A stretch of DNA of 50,137 nucleotides from Ruminococcaceae bacterium UBA3903 (GCA_002391625.1 DGFJ01000026.1:16125-66261), one strand, 5' to 3'. Shown: positions 33,105 through 42,307, counted from the stretch's first letter. Numbers and translations are program-made. The notes: generated from the sequence alone by a model not told the origin.

Positions 33105-33114
33105 CGCTATTTTC
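33029..33114 (-). repeat. Direct repeat copy 2 (bacteriocin leader)
   Basis: 86 bases, 85 identical to 29270-29355 and in the same orientation. The two copies flank the immunity-ATPase-signal peptidase genes. Confidence 0.9.
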
Positions 33115-33347
33115 TTTAATAACATAAAATTGTTACCATGTGTTTGTTATTATAACAAAATTTTTAATATTGTCAATAAAATTCAATATACATTTTATTA
33201 TATATATAAATAAGTAATAAAATGTAGCTGACATTTTAAATTATCTATAAGTATGTTTTTATCTAAAGGTACAAGCTTCACCTTCACATTATATTATCCT
33301 TACAAGCCTTAACAAAATAGTAATTTTCAACAATATGCTCATAAAAA
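33115..33347. other. Very AT-rich gap upstream of the bacteriocin gene
   Basis: No gene is seen. It should contain the bacteriocin promoter on the minus strand, but I cannot single out one among many A/T-rich candidates. Confidence 0.4.
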
Positions 33348-33381
33348 CACCGCAAAGAGGTATTAATACCCATTTGCGGTG
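33348..33381 (-). terminator. Terminator after the PdaB-type deacetylase gene
   Basis: CACCGCAAA and TTTGCGGTG with an inner GGTATTAATACC palindrome; T-rich tails flank it on both strands, so it may act in both directions. Confidence 0.8.
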
Positions 33382-33450
33382 CTTTTTCATTTTTTATATA
33401 TTTAATTATGCGTCAATGGTTAGTTGCCCATTTGCTAAGCCCTTCTATTT

Positions 33451-34245
33451 CTATTGAGTACTCACGCTGGTTGCACCCTCTGTTTGGCAGTGCATACGTC
33501 CCTCATGGTCGGTGTAGTAATCACCCTGTACTAATATTTGTGATATTGGCACTAGCTCATAGCCCTCGCTTTTTATCATATCTATTATTTGAGGCAATGC
33601 CTCTGGTGTGTTTTTCGCACCATTGTGCATTAGTATAATGCTGCCACATTGCAGCTTGCCTTTTATCCTGTCAACCATCTGCTGTGGCGTAGGGTCCTTC
33701 CAGTCCAGACTGTCAATATCCCATTGCACACAGTACATATTTATTTTATTGGTAACTGACACTAAATTATTGTTATAATCCCCATAGGGGGGTCTAAACA
33801 GGGTTGGACATTTCCCTGTAATCTGCTGAATTTTACTGTTACAGCTTTCCAAATCTGACTGTATTTTATCGTCACTAAGCTGTGGCAAATGTGCATGTGT
33901 GTTAGAATGGTTGCCAACATCATGACCTGCATCAGCTATTGCCTTGACGGATTCTGGGTATTTATCCACCCAATCCCCTACCAAAAAGAATGTAGCCTTT
34001 ACCTCTTTTTCTTTTAATATATCCAACAGCGTTTGAGTTTGTTCATTACCCCATGCCGCATCAAAGGAAATACTAACCTGCTTTTTATCGCTTTCTACGC
34101 AATAAATTGGTATTTTACGCTGAACGCTGGACGCTTCTACTACTTGATTGTAGCTGCTGCAGCACACAACAGTCGCCAACACTGCCGCTGTCACACAACA
34201 GGCTGCTAAAATAATCTTTTGCTTTGTCAAAACGAAAAATTTCAT
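33451..34245 (-). CDS. pdaB: Polysaccharide deacetylase, PdaB-type sporulation protein
   Basis: The 264-residue product has an N-terminal membrane anchor (about 9-30) and a NodB-type domain: SFDAAWGNEQT (the PdaB variant of the first motif), the zinc-binding NHSNTHAH, RPPYGDYNN and LMHNG near the end. The family acts in spore formation or cortex/peptidoglycan maturation; deacetylase activity is not proven for this protein. GGGAGG precedes the ATG. It is transcribed alone between its terminator and the truB terminator. Confidence 0.88.
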   Translation of the reverse strand: MKFFVLTKQKIILAACCVTAAVLATVVCCSSYNQVVEASSVQRKIPIYCVESDKKQVSISFDAAWGNEQTQTLLDILKEKEVKATFFLVGDWVDKYPESVKAIADAGHDVGNHSNTHAHLPQLSDDKIQSDLESCNSKIQQITGKCPTLFRPPYGDYNNNLVSVTNKINMYCVQWDIDSLDWKDPTPQQMVDRIKGKLQCGSIILMHNGAKNTPEALPQIIDMIKSEGYELVPISQILVQGDYYTDHEGRMHCQTEGATSVSTQ

Positions 34246-34467
34246 GGGCTTCTGCCTCCCTTATATATCAAATTGTATGCAGGAGGTACATTGTCCCATA
34301 ACCTAATTTTGACAAATAATTTGTTGTTTTGTTAATAACAACGCTTCCAAAGGTCCTTTTTCGTTCCATTAAATACATTCATATCAAATAAGCCCTTGTC
34401 TTTATAAATATTGCCACAATAGCCCTTGTCTGCTGTCCCAAGGCTAAGGATATTCTAAATGCAAAAA
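34246..34467. other. Intergenic region upstream of pdaB
   Basis: AT-rich, with an imperfect direct repeat of AGCCCTTGTCT at about 34391 and 34422. No gene or clear promoter could be fixed. Confidence 0.35.
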
Positions 34468-34491
34468 TCCCCCGCCTATACAGGTGGAGGG
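34468..34491 (-). terminator. Terminator of the rimP-truB operon
   Basis: On the minus strand CCCTCCACCT pairs imperfectly with AGGCGGGGG and runs into ATTTTTG. Confidence 0.7.
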
Positions 34492-34507
34492 TAAATTGCA
34501 AATTTTG

Positions 34508-35422
34508 TTAAACATTTCTAATAACGTTAAAGCGTTTTAAAATACTAAGCTCTTCCTTTTCCTTACATACAACGCCTAAGCCTAAAAACTCTCCATCAGG
34601 TGATTTTACCCGATAAACAGCATTATCCCTACAACCCCTTGCAAGACTGGTTCTACCCAAATCCAAACCGCCACCGTTATTAAACCTAACAGCTTGGGGT
34701 GCTGATATTTGAACAGCCTGATATGTGGTAAAAAGCCCCTCAATAGAGTGGACAACAGTATTTATTTCGCCTTTTTCCGCCAAATTTTTAGCCTGCTCCA
34801 AGGTTATAGCATCCTCTAAGGTATAACCACAAGCAGATGTTCTGCATAAAGCAGTCATGACACCACCACAGCCCAATTCTCGACCTATATCGTCAATAAT
34901 GGAACGAATATATGTACCCTTTGAACAGGCTATTCTTAGCTTTCCTACAGCATTTTTTTCATCATATTCCACAAGCTCTAAAATATGCACTGACACTTCA
35001 CGTTTTTCACGTTCTACCTCTATCCCCTTACGGGCTAAGTCATACAAGCGTCTGCCGTTTTGCTGTACAGCTGAATACATAGGGGGAGTCTGCAAAATGT
35101 CCCCTGTAAACCTTGGCAGTAAATTTTCTATGGCGGCTGCTGTTACCGTTACCCTTTGCTGCGTTAATACTGTGCCTGTAATATCCAGCGTGTCAGTTGT
35201 AATACCTAACCTAAAGTGGGCTAAATATTCCTTGTCGCTGTCTGGCAGCAGCGATTGTGCCTTGGTGGCATTACCAAAAAGCAATGGCAACACACCTGTT
35301 GCCATGGGGTCAAGTGTACCTGTATGACCTGCTTTCCGCTCGCCTGCAACCCTTCGCATGACAGCAACCACATCAAAGGAAGTAAAATCCATTGGTTTAT
35401 TAATAACTATTATACCATCCAT
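34508..35422 (-). CDS. truB: tRNA pseudouridine-55 synthase
   Basis: The 304-residue product isomerises U55 in the T-loop of tRNAs. It has GIIVINKPMDFTSFD, the catalytic Asp in HTGTLDPMATGVLP, SKGTYIRSI and an RNA-binding C-terminal domain. It is the last gene of the translation/transcription operon, four bases after nrnA. Confidence 0.96.
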   Translation of the reverse strand: MDGIIVINKPMDFTSFDVVAVMRRVAGERKAGHTGTLDPMATGVLPLLFGNATKAQSLLPDSDKEYLAHFRLGITTDTLDITGTVLTQQRVTVTAAAIENLLPRFTGDILQTPPMYSAVQQNGRRLYDLARKGIEVEREKREVSVHILELVEYDEKNAVGKLRIACSKGTYIRSIIDDIGRELGCGGVMTALCRTSACGYTLEDAITLEQAKNLAEKGEINTVVHSIEGLFTTYQAVQISAPQAVRFNNGGGLDLGRTSLARGCRDNAVYRVKSPDGEFLGLGVVCKEKEELSILKRFNVIRNV

Positions 35423-35426
35423 TAAA

Positions 35427-36380
35427 TCAATCCCTGCTATTTTTTAAGGCTACAGCAGCTGCCGCCACCAGCCTTTCTATAACCTTGTCCAGTGTACCGT
35501 CAATAGTACAGCCTGCCGCTGCTGGGTGTCCGCCGCCACCAAATATACTACATATTTCTGCTGCGTTTACACCGCCGTTTGTACGAACAGAAATCTTGTA
35601 CAAATCGTCACCCTTTTGTCTGATTGTTATCCCTACCCTTACACCAACAATTTTCCGTGGTACTGATGATAAGCCCTCTATATCATCATCGGTAGCACCG
35701 CACCGGGTACACATTTCCTTTGTTGTGTACATTACGGCACATTCACCATCTACATAATAAGCAAGCGTTTCCAAGGCTTTTTGCTCAATAGCAATGTGTG
35801 CTTTTGTAATGGTGTCAAACATATCCTTGTTAATTCTGGCAAAGTCACAACCGGACTGAATCATTCTTCCTGCTATTTCATGAGTTTGCAGTGTTGTATT
35901 GCTAAATTTGAAACAGCCTGTGTCTGTAGCTACACCTGTATAAACACAATCGGCTATGTCCTTAGTGTACTCAACACCTAACAGCTCACCAATAAGATAA
36001 ATTATCTCTGCTGTGGCTGCCGCTGTAGGATCTACATAGGAACGCTTTGCGTATTGCCTGTGAATACTGTGATGGTCTATACATAGCTCTACTCTGCTGC
36101 TGTACTCAATCAGCTCACCCAGCAAAGCCTTGTCCGCTACATCAACGCTAATAACAGTTTCCTTTGTAAAGCTTTGTTCACTTACTCCATTTGCTAAATA
36201 TGCGAAGCGGTCTTGTAGCTGACCATTATACAGCACCCTTGCGTTTTTGCCAATCTGCTGAAGCATTTTGCACAAACCAAAGGCAGAGCCTAGGGTGTCA
36301 CCATCTGGATATTGATGTGTTAGTATAATATAGTTATCATTTGTCTGTAAATAGGCAGCAGCCTCTTTTAGACTAATCAT
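35427..36380 (-). CDS. nrnA: Bifunctional oligoribonuclease / pAp phosphatase (DHH family)
   Basis: The 317-residue DHH/DHHA1 phosphoesterase degrades nano-RNAs and 3'-phosphoadenosine 5'-phosphate. It has ILTHQYPDGDTLGSAFG, the metal-binding Asp in ISVDVADK, CIDHH for the family motif, and GGGGHPAAAG in the DHHA1 domain. The start is placed at MISLKEAA (36380), which overlaps the rbfA stop by eight bases; the longer reading runs into rbfA. Confidence 0.93.
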   Translation of the reverse strand: MISLKEAAAYLQTNDNYIILTHQYPDGDTLGSAFGLCKMLQQIGKNARVLYNGQLQDRFAYLANGVSEQSFTKETVISVDVADKALLGELIEYSSRVELCIDHHSIHRQYAKRSYVDPTAAATAEIIYLIGELLGVEYTKDIADCVYTGVATDTGCFKFSNTTLQTHEIAGRMIQSGCDFARINKDMFDTITKAHIAIEQKALETLAYYVDGECAVMYTTKEMCTRCGATDDDIEGLSSVPRKIVGVRVGITIRQKGDDLYKISVRTNGGVNAAEICSIFGGGGHPAAAGCTIDGTLDKVIERLVAAAAVALKNSRD

Positions 36381-36744
36381 TGTGATCACCCATACCATCC
36401 TTTTTATCAAGGTCAATTAACAGCCTTGAGATATTAGCGCTATATTCTATAGAGTCGGTGGCTACAAAAATCATTTCCGGTACATGACGCAGCTGCAGCC
36501 TGTGACCTAGCTCTCTGCGTACAAAGCCAGCGGCAGCCTTTAACGCCTTTACAGCCTCCTTTGCACCATCAATACCACTCATAGCGCTGATATAAATTTT
36601 ACAAAATGATAAATCGTTTGTTACGTCTACCCTTACAATGCTTATAAGCTCCTTGCTAATGCGTGGATCCTTCATCTCACGCAAAATAGCTGTCAATTCA
36701 CGTTTAATATCCTCTGTTGTACGTCCCATTCTATGTCCACTCAT
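36373..36744 (-). CDS. rbfA: Ribosome-binding factor A
   Basis: The 123-residue KH-fold factor helps mature 16S rRNA and the 30S subunit. Typical features are a basic N-terminus (HRMGRTTEDIKREL), ILREMKDPRISKELISIVRV and the C-terminal region LRHVPEMIFVATDSIEY. AAAGGAG precedes the ATG. It is separated from infB by an unusually long 560-base gap with a terminator, so it probably has its own promoter. Confidence 0.95.
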   Translation of the reverse strand: MSGHRMGRTTEDIKRELTAILREMKDPRISKELISIVRVDVTNDLSFCKIYISAMSGIDGAKEAVKALKAAAGFVRRELGHRLQLRHVPEMIFVATDSIEYSANISRLLIDLDKKDGMGDHND

Positions 36745-37268
36745 ATATGTCAGCTCCTTTGTATCAGTTTTTCACATTATGTATTTTGTATGCAAGCTTT
36801 TTATTCCCTTATCTAACCACACACCTAATAAATTATATTAGGTGAATTTTGTGTTAATAGGTGTTGTACTTCTTTAACGCCATAACCGTATATACCAACT
36901 ATTATACCTAAAGCAACCAACGCCAAAAGCAATGAAAGTAAATTTACTTGTATTAAAACCGTCCTTAAAACAGCCTATACATCCTATTACAAGCTATTAC
37001 AAGAAAAATATTTCCAAATACTATACCACAAGCAGCAAAATTACCATATAAAAAATATTGCAGTCAATATTCAACATCCTAACCATATGACAAATACCCA
37101 TGATAAGGCCTTGTCCTTTGTGGTGTGTTATGTACTTTCAATATCCTATGTTTGGTTTCAGGTATTCATATTATTATTTATTATTAATGTTGTTACTAAT
37201 AAAGTCTTATCTTACTCTACGATTATTATATCTAAAGGATTGAAGGTTACTATCCATATTTTTATAAC
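36745..37268. other. Long gap between infB and rbfA
   Basis: The sequence is AT-rich and no credible gene is seen on either strand. A 9-bp perfect inverted repeat (CACCTAATA/TATTAGGTG) lies at 36822-36844. A promoter for rbfA must lie here, but I cannot place it. Confidence 0.45.
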
Positions 37269-37289
37269 AGGCGGGCATAATGCCCGCCT
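37269..37289 (-). terminator. Hairpin after infB
   Basis: AGGCGGGCA and TGCCCGCCT form a perfect 9-bp GC-rich stem with a 3-base loop. The minus-strand tail TGTTATAAAAAT is not a strong T-tract, so it may be a partial terminator or processing hairpin. Confidence 0.6.
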
Positions 37290-37306
37290 TAAATTACAGC
37301 TATATA

Positions 37307-39742
37307 TTAATCTCTGTATTCCTCTATTTTGTAAGCCTCAAAAATGTCGCCCTCTTTAATATCAGAATAATGCTCTAAACCGATACCACACTCATAGCCT
37401 GCGGCAACCTCTTTTACTGAATCCTTAAATCTTTGCAGGGATGACATGGTATCTTCAACGATAACTATACCGTCGCGTACAATTCTGACACCGGCATTTC
37501 TTTCTATTTTGCCAGACAATACATAACATCCAGCAATAGTTCCGATGCTTTTAATTTTTATAACATTTCTAACCTCAGCTTTACCAAGGGCAACCTCACG
37601 GATTTTAGGTGCTAACATACCCTTCATAGCCTGCTGAATTTCCTCTATACAATCATAAATTACTCTGTACAAACGTATTTCTACACCATCACGCTCTGCG
37701 TTGGCTTCAGCTATAACATCAGGACGCACGTTAAAGCCAACAATAATAGCCTCGGAGGCATGAGCCAGCATAACGTCAGATTCTCTAATAGCACCAACGC
37801 CGCCATGAATAACGTTAACACGAACCTCCTCGTTTGCCAGCTTTTCCAGTGACTGCTTAACAGCCTCTACAGAACCCTGTACATCAGCTTTTACTATTAT
37901 CTTTAGTTCCTTTGTGTCACCTAACTGCATTTGGTCGAATAGGTTGTCTAGGGTAACCTTTGTTTGTGCGTTAAATATTTCTTCCTTTTGGTCTGTTTTA
38001 CGCTGTTCAACCAGTTCACGAGCCAATCGCTCATCAGATACAGCATTAAATATGTCGCCACCCTGTGGTACTTCATCTAGGCCTGTTATCTCCACAGGGC
38101 ATGATGGACCCGCTGCTTCTACCTTTTGCCCCTTGTCATTGGTCATAGCACGAACCCTGCCAACGGTAGTACCAGCAACCACAATGTCACCAACCAGCAA
38201 GGTACCGTTTTGTACAAGCATTGTTGCTATTGGACCTCTGCCCTTATCAAGTCTAGCTTCTATTACAACACCCTTAGCGTTTCTGTCCGGGTTAGCCTTC
38301 AGCTCCAGCATATCAGCCACTAGAATAACCATTTCTAACAGATCGTCCAGACCCTCCTTGGTTTTAGCTGAAACAGGGATACAAGGCACTTCTCCGCCCC
38401 ATTCCTCTGGCACCAAGCCATACTCTGTTAGCTGCTGCTTAACATGGTCTGGATTAGCACCCGCTTTATCCATCTTGTTAATAGCAACGATTATGGATAC
38501 CTCTGCTGCCTTAGCATGACTAATAGCTTCCACCGTTTGTGGCATAATACCATCATCCGCCGCTACAACTAATATAGCTATGTCAGTAGATTTTGCACCT
38601 CTGGCTCTCATTGTTGTAAAAGCCTCATGACCAGGTGTATCTAGGAACGTCATCTCTCTGTCGTTTATTTTTGTTCTGTACGCACCGATATGCTGTGTAA
38701 TACCGCCTGCTTCACCGGATGTAACATCAGCATGACGAATAGCGTCTAATATTGATGTCTTACCATGGTCAACGTGTCCCATTACAACTACTACAGGTGC
38801 TCTGGAGGTTAGGTTTTGGTCATCATCCTCGCTGTCATCTATAATACGTTCCTCAATAGTAACTACAATTTCCTTTTCAACCTTTGCGTGGAACTCCATA
38901 GCTACTAAGGAGGCTGTATCAAAATCAACCACATCGTTAACAGTAGCCATTACGCCCATAACCATCAGCTTTTTAATAACCTCTGCCGCCGTTGCCTTTA
39001 AACGCAATGCCAACTCATTAACTGTAATTTCTTCAGGAATAGAAACAGTAATAGGCTTACTCTTACGCTCTGCTGCAATTCTCTTTAGACGCTCTGCCTC
39101 TGTTTCACGCTTACCTCTTTTTTGTCTGCCCCTTTGCTGGGAACGCTGTGTGATTTTCTGCTTTTTAACTATATTATCTGTTTTTACCTTTTCAGATGCC
39201 AGATTATCATATTTTTCGTTATAACGCTCTATGTTAACCTCAGCTGCTCTGGTATCAACAACTTTTTTCTCTCTCTTTGTAATGCTGTCCTGCTGATTAC
39301 CCACGCTGCCTGCCTGTGGTGCTTTATTTTGTTGCTGTGGCTGTGCTTTAACCTGCTGATTTCTGTTGTTATTAGGTTTTGGGCTAGGTTTTCCCTGAGC
39401 CTCAGGCTTTTTCTCTGAAGCAGACCTGCTTGCACTTGGCTTTTCTGTCTGTGGCTTAGCACCCTGTGGTTTTGTTTCCTTTGCTGCCGGCTGTTCTGCC
39501 TTCTGTGCTGCCATTTGCTCCTTCATCTTAATAGCATTATCTCTAACTGCATAATAATCATCAAAGCTATCAGCATTATTTTTCTGTGTGTAGTAATCAA
39601 ATATAACGTCCAATTCTGCCTCTGTTAATGCTGTCATATGCTTTTTGGTATCTCCAAAATGCTTTTTTAATAAATCTACTATATCCTTGCTTGGTACATT
39701 CAAATCCTTAGCTACCTCATGCACTCTGTATTTTATCATCAT
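37307..39742 (-). CDS. infB: Translation initiation factor IF-2
   Basis: The product of about 811 residues is a GTPase that positions initiator tRNA. An N-terminal IF2_N helical domain (YRVHEVAKDLNVPSKDIVDL) is followed by a long Lys/Gln/Pro-rich linker, a second IF2_N domain, the G domain (G1 GHVDHGKTS, DTPGHEAF, NKMDKAGA, SAKTKEG) and C-terminal beta-barrel domains. The start ATG at 39742 overlaps the ylxQ stop as ATGA and has GGAGG upstream. The next ATG three bases on is not excluded. Confidence 0.96.
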   Translation of the reverse strand: MMIKYRVHEVAKDLNVPSKDIVDLLKKHFGDTKKHMTALTEAELDVIFDYYTQKNNADSFDDYYAVRDNAIKMKEQMAAQKAEQPAAKETKPQGAKPQTEKPSASRSASEKKPEAQGKPSPKPNNNRNQQVKAQPQQQNKAPQAGSVGNQQDSITKREKKVVDTRAAEVNIERYNEKYDNLASEKVKTDNIVKKQKITQRSQQRGRQKRGKRETEAERLKRIAAERKSKPITVSIPEEITVNELALRLKATAAEVIKKLMVMGVMATVNDVVDFDTASLVAMEFHAKVEKEIVVTIEERIIDDSEDDDQNLTSRAPVVVVMGHVDHGKTSILDAIRHADVTSGEAGGITQHIGAYRTKINDREMTFLDTPGHEAFTTMRARGAKSTDIAILVVAADDGIMPQTVEAISHAKAAEVSIIVAINKMDKAGANPDHVKQQLTEYGLVPEEWGGEVPCIPVSAKTKEGLDDLLEMVILVADMLELKANPDRNAKGVVIEARLDKGRGPIATMLVQNGTLLVGDIVVAGTTVGRVRAMTNDKGQKVEAAGPSCPVEITGLDEVPQGGDIFNAVSDERLARELVEQRKTDQKEEIFNAQTKVTLDNLFDQMQLGDTKELKIIVKADVQGSVEAVKQSLEKLANEEVRVNVIHGGVGAIRESDVMLAHASEAIIVGFNVRPDVIAEANAERDGVEIRLYRVIYDCIEEIQQAMKGMLAPKIREVALGKAEVRNVIKIKSIGTIAGCYVLSGKIERNAGVRIVRDGIVIVEDTMSSLQRFKDSVKEVAAGYECGIGLEHYSDIKEGDIFEAYKIEEYRD

Positions 39743-40077
39743 AAATTGCATTCCTCCTCGTTGTGTCGGTCCGTAAGCGTCATTATTTTCTTTGCAAAGC
39801 CTTTATCGTTAATAGAAACAACTGCTGAGTATTTTCCCAGTGCTATGCTTAGTTCTTCCTTTGGGTACCACAATTTATATACCTTAATACCCAACTGTTG
39901 TGCCGTTTTTTCTATATCCTTTTCGGTATTATGTGACAAATCCTGTGCTGTTAACACAAATACAGATTCACCCTTTACCATAGACTCCTTAACAACGTCA
40001 CAGCCTAATGTCATTTTTCCTGCACGTCTGCATAGTCCTAAAAAGGAAAGAAGGGCGTCACTACTATTATTCTTCAC
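39739..40077 (-). CDS. ylxQ: L7Ae/L30e-like RNA-binding protein (YlxQ family)
   Basis: The 112-residue product resembles ribosomal protein L7Ae (LGLCRRAGKMTLGCDVV, VFVLTAQDLSHNT, AVVSINDKGFAKKI) and would bind kink-turn RNA. It overlaps ylxR by 11 bases and infB by four, the usual nusA-operon arrangement. Confidence 0.88.
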   Translation of the reverse strand: MKNNSSDALLSFLGLCRRAGKMTLGCDVVKESMVKGESVFVLTAQDLSHNTEKDIEKTAQQLGIKVYKLWYPKEELSIALGKYSAVVSINDKGFAKKIMTLTDRHNEEECNL

Positions 40078-40372
40078 TTTTTCTAATCCCCTCTTTCAGT
40101 TTTTCATATATTTCAGGTGGGATAAAGCAGGACAAGGTTTTTTCCAGACGGCGAGCCTTTTGTGCTGTTTGCAAGCACTCTATACAGCTGCATACATATG
40201 CACCTCTGCCAGGTTTTTTACCTGAATAATCCAGTGAAATCTCACCTTTTTGCAACACCTGTCCCTCATCATCCTTTATGTCGGGGGACTTTACTACTCT
40301 CACAAGCTCTTTTTTGGGTTTCATTTCTCCACAGCCTGTGCATTTTCTTAAAGGTATGCGTTTTTGCTTCAT
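40067..40372 (-). CDS. ylxR: YlxR family RNA-binding protein
   Basis: The 101-residue product has the family signature: IPLRKCTGCGEMKPKKELVR, a central strand pair, GRGAYVC and CIECLQTAQKARRLEKTL. The family binds RNA, and a member has been described as an RNase P modulator. The Cys pairs (CTGC and CSC) are visible. It follows nusA by 36 bases. Confidence 0.92.
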   Translation of the reverse strand: MKQKRIPLRKCTGCGEMKPKKELVRVVKSPDIKDDEGQVLQKGEISLDYSGKKPGRGAYVCSCIECLQTAQKARRLEKTLSCFIPPEIYEKLKEGIRKSEE

Positions 40373-40408
40373 ATTATCCCGCCTTTCCCACGTGGTGCAG
40401 AGAAAAAA

Positions 40409-41617
40409 TTATTCCTCTGTATCTTCTATAACCGTTTCTGTTTCCTGTGTATTTTCAATATCAGCAACTTCCATATCTAGGCTTTCCCCTAACATCTGGT
40501 CAGCTGTTTCATCATTTTCTTCTGCTTCTGCTTCTGTTTCATTTCCAGAGGTAAACTTGTCATCCTCCTCACCAAAGAAACCGCTTTCTGGACGAATATC
40601 AATTTTCCAGCCTGTTAGCTTAGCTGCCAGCCTAGCATTTTGACCCTTGTTACCAATAGCCAGTGACAGCTGGCTGTCTGGAACTGTTACTCGGCAGGAT
40701 TTTGAACCATCTATTGCTACCTCTACATTTACTACTGTTGCAGGTGACAATGCTGCTGCTACATATTTTTTTGGATCTTCATCATACTCAATAATATCAA
40801 TTTTTTCACCGTTTAGCTCATCAACAATTGTACCTACTCTGGCACCACGAGAGCCAATACAAGCACCTACCGCATCTACCTCGCTGTCCTTACTAAAAAC
40901 AGCCATCTTTGTACGAGAGCCAGCTTCTCTGGAAACTGATTTAATCTCAACCGTACCGTCATAAATTTCTGGAACCTCTGTTTCAAACAGCTTTTTTACA
41001 AAATCCGGATGTGTACGAGAAATTAAAGCACGAGGTCCCTTGTCACCGTTTTGCACATCAACAATATATACCTTAATATGGTCGCCCTCGTTTAAAACCT
41101 CATCGCCAACCTGCTCGCTCTTTGGCAATACTGCCTCTGCTTTTTTTATCCTTATGGTAGCATTACCAGTCTTTGGGTCAACCCTTTCAACTGTAGCGGA
41201 AACAAGCTCGTTATGCCTGCTTTGGAACTCCTGCATCATCTGACCCTTTTCGCCATCACGAATACCTTGACGAATAATACTTCTGGCAGTTTGAACAGCT
41301 ATTCTACCAAACTGCTTAGGGTCTAGCTCTATACCAACCTTTTCACCATAGTCAGCACCAGGCTTGATTTTTCTTGCGTTTTCAAGTGATATCTCTCTGT
41401 CCTTGTCCTGAACCAGCTCAACAACTACCTTTTGCAGATAGACGTCAAACTCTCCTGTTAAAGGATTCATAACAACTAACGCATCCTCATTGCCACCATA
41501 AGTATTTTTGCAAGCAATTATTATAGCTTTTTGAATTTGTGATAACATATAATCAGCTGGAATGCCTCTTTCTTTTTCCAAGAGTGCCAACGCCTCAAAA
41601 AGTTCGCTATTATTCAT
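40409..41617 (-). CDS. nusA: Transcription termination/antitermination factor NusA
   Basis: The 402-residue product has an N-terminal RNA-polymerase-binding domain (1-125), an S1 domain (about 130-200) and two KH domains (CIGSRGARVGTIVDEL and LAIGNKGQNARLAAKLTGW), then a short acidic tail rich in Glu. It lacks the long C-terminal acidic repeats of enterobacterial NusA, as usual in Firmicutes. Confidence 0.96.
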   Translation of the reverse strand: MNNSELFEALALLEKERGIPADYMLSQIQKAIIIACKNTYGGNEDALVVMNPLTGEFDVYLQKVVVELVQDKDREISLENARKIKPGADYGEKVGIELDPKQFGRIAVQTARSIIRQGIRDGEKGQMMQEFQSRHNELVSATVERVDPKTGNATIRIKKAEAVLPKSEQVGDEVLNEGDHIKVYIVDVQNGDKGPRALISRTHPDFVKKLFETEVPEIYDGTVEIKSVSREAGSRTKMAVFSKDSEVDAVGACIGSRGARVGTIVDELNGEKIDIIEYDEDPKKYVAAALSPATVVNVEVAIDGSKSCRVTVPDSQLSLAIGNKGQNARLAAKLTGWKIDIRPESGFFGEEDDKFTSGNETEAEAEENDETADQMLGESLDMEVADIENTQETETVIEDTEE

Positions 41618-41707
41618 TTTCCAATCATACCTTTCTGTTGTACTTTTTTATAATATATTAGTAAGGTTTTTCCAATAAACATTATATATGGGAAATAACC
41701 ACATTAT

Positions 41708-42187
41708 TTACATATTAAAATCGTCCAGCTTTACCCATACAGTATCCTTTTTGCTAAAGGTTAAATCATCACCATTAGGCAGAGTAACTGTAATATCAGC
41801 CTTGTCAGCTGATTTTAGCACGCCGCCAAACTCCTTACCTATCTTATCCAAGGGACGAATCATCTTCACTATAACATCAGCACCTATGAATTTTTCAAAA
41901 TGCTCAGGACGTACAAGCTCTCGTTCAATCCCCGGTGAAGAAACCTCTAAACAATAGTTTTGGTCAATAGGGTCCTGTTCATCCAATGGTTCATCTATAG
42001 CTCTGCTAACAGCTTCACAGTCCTCTATGCCAACACCCTTATCATTATCAATAAATATACGCAGATACCACATAGCACCCTCTTTTACAAAGCGTACATC
42101 CCATAATGTCAGCCCAAGCCCCTCTACAATAGGGTTTACCAGATTCCATACCAGCTCAACTGTGCTGCCGCCTTTTTTATTACCCAA
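41708..42187 (-). CDS. rimP: Ribosome maturation factor RimP
   Basis: The 159-residue product has LVNPIVEGLGLTLWDVRFVKEG, LRIFIDNDKGVGIEDCEAVS and the LEVSSPGIERELVRPEHF motif; it assists 30S assembly. A longer frame begins at a TTG (42226) that lies within the T-tail of a leader hairpin and has no ribosome-binding site. The TTG at 42187 has AAAGGAAG seven bases upstream and gives the usual family length, so I prefer it. It is the first gene of the nusA-infB operon. Confidence 0.85.
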   Translation of the reverse strand: MGNKKGGSTVELVWNLVNPIVEGLGLTLWDVRFVKEGAMWYLRIFIDNDKGVGIEDCEAVSRAIDEPLDEQDPIDQNYCLEVSSPGIERELVRPEHFEKFIGADVIVKMIRPLDKIGKEFGGVLKSADKADITVTLPNGDDLTFSKKDTVWVKLDDFNM

Positions 42188-42226
42188 ATAAAAACTTCCT
42201 TTCTTTTTACCTTCAGACAAAAGCAA

Positions 42227-42253
42227 AGGAGCGGGTTTTTGTTTCCCACTCCT
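42227..42253 (-). terminator. Terminator-like hairpin in the rimP-nusA leader
   Basis: On the minus strand AGGAGTGGG pairs with CCCGCTCCT (one U-G) over a 9-base loop, followed by TTTGCTTTTG. It lies between the predicted promoter and rimP, so it would attenuate the nusA operon. Confidence 0.6.
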
Positions 42254-42274
42254 ACTTTAAACATATTCTTTATA

Positions 42275-42307
42275 AAATAGTGTATCACTATTTCCCATGT
42301 TTTGCAA
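42275..42307 (-). promoter_or_regulatory. Promoter of the rimP-nusA operon with overlapping palindrome
   Basis: Minus-strand TTGCAA (42302-42307), a 17-bp spacer and an extended -10 TGATACACT (box 42279-42284). A perfect inverted repeat AAATAGTG/CACTATTT (42275-42293, 3-base centre) covers the -10 box and could be an operator. Confidence 0.6.

Noticed and set aside
37087..37359. 90-codon frame in the infB-rbfA gap
   Set aside because: No ribosome-binding site; it runs into the infB terminator and the end of infB on the other strand, and its composition is just AT-rich DNA.
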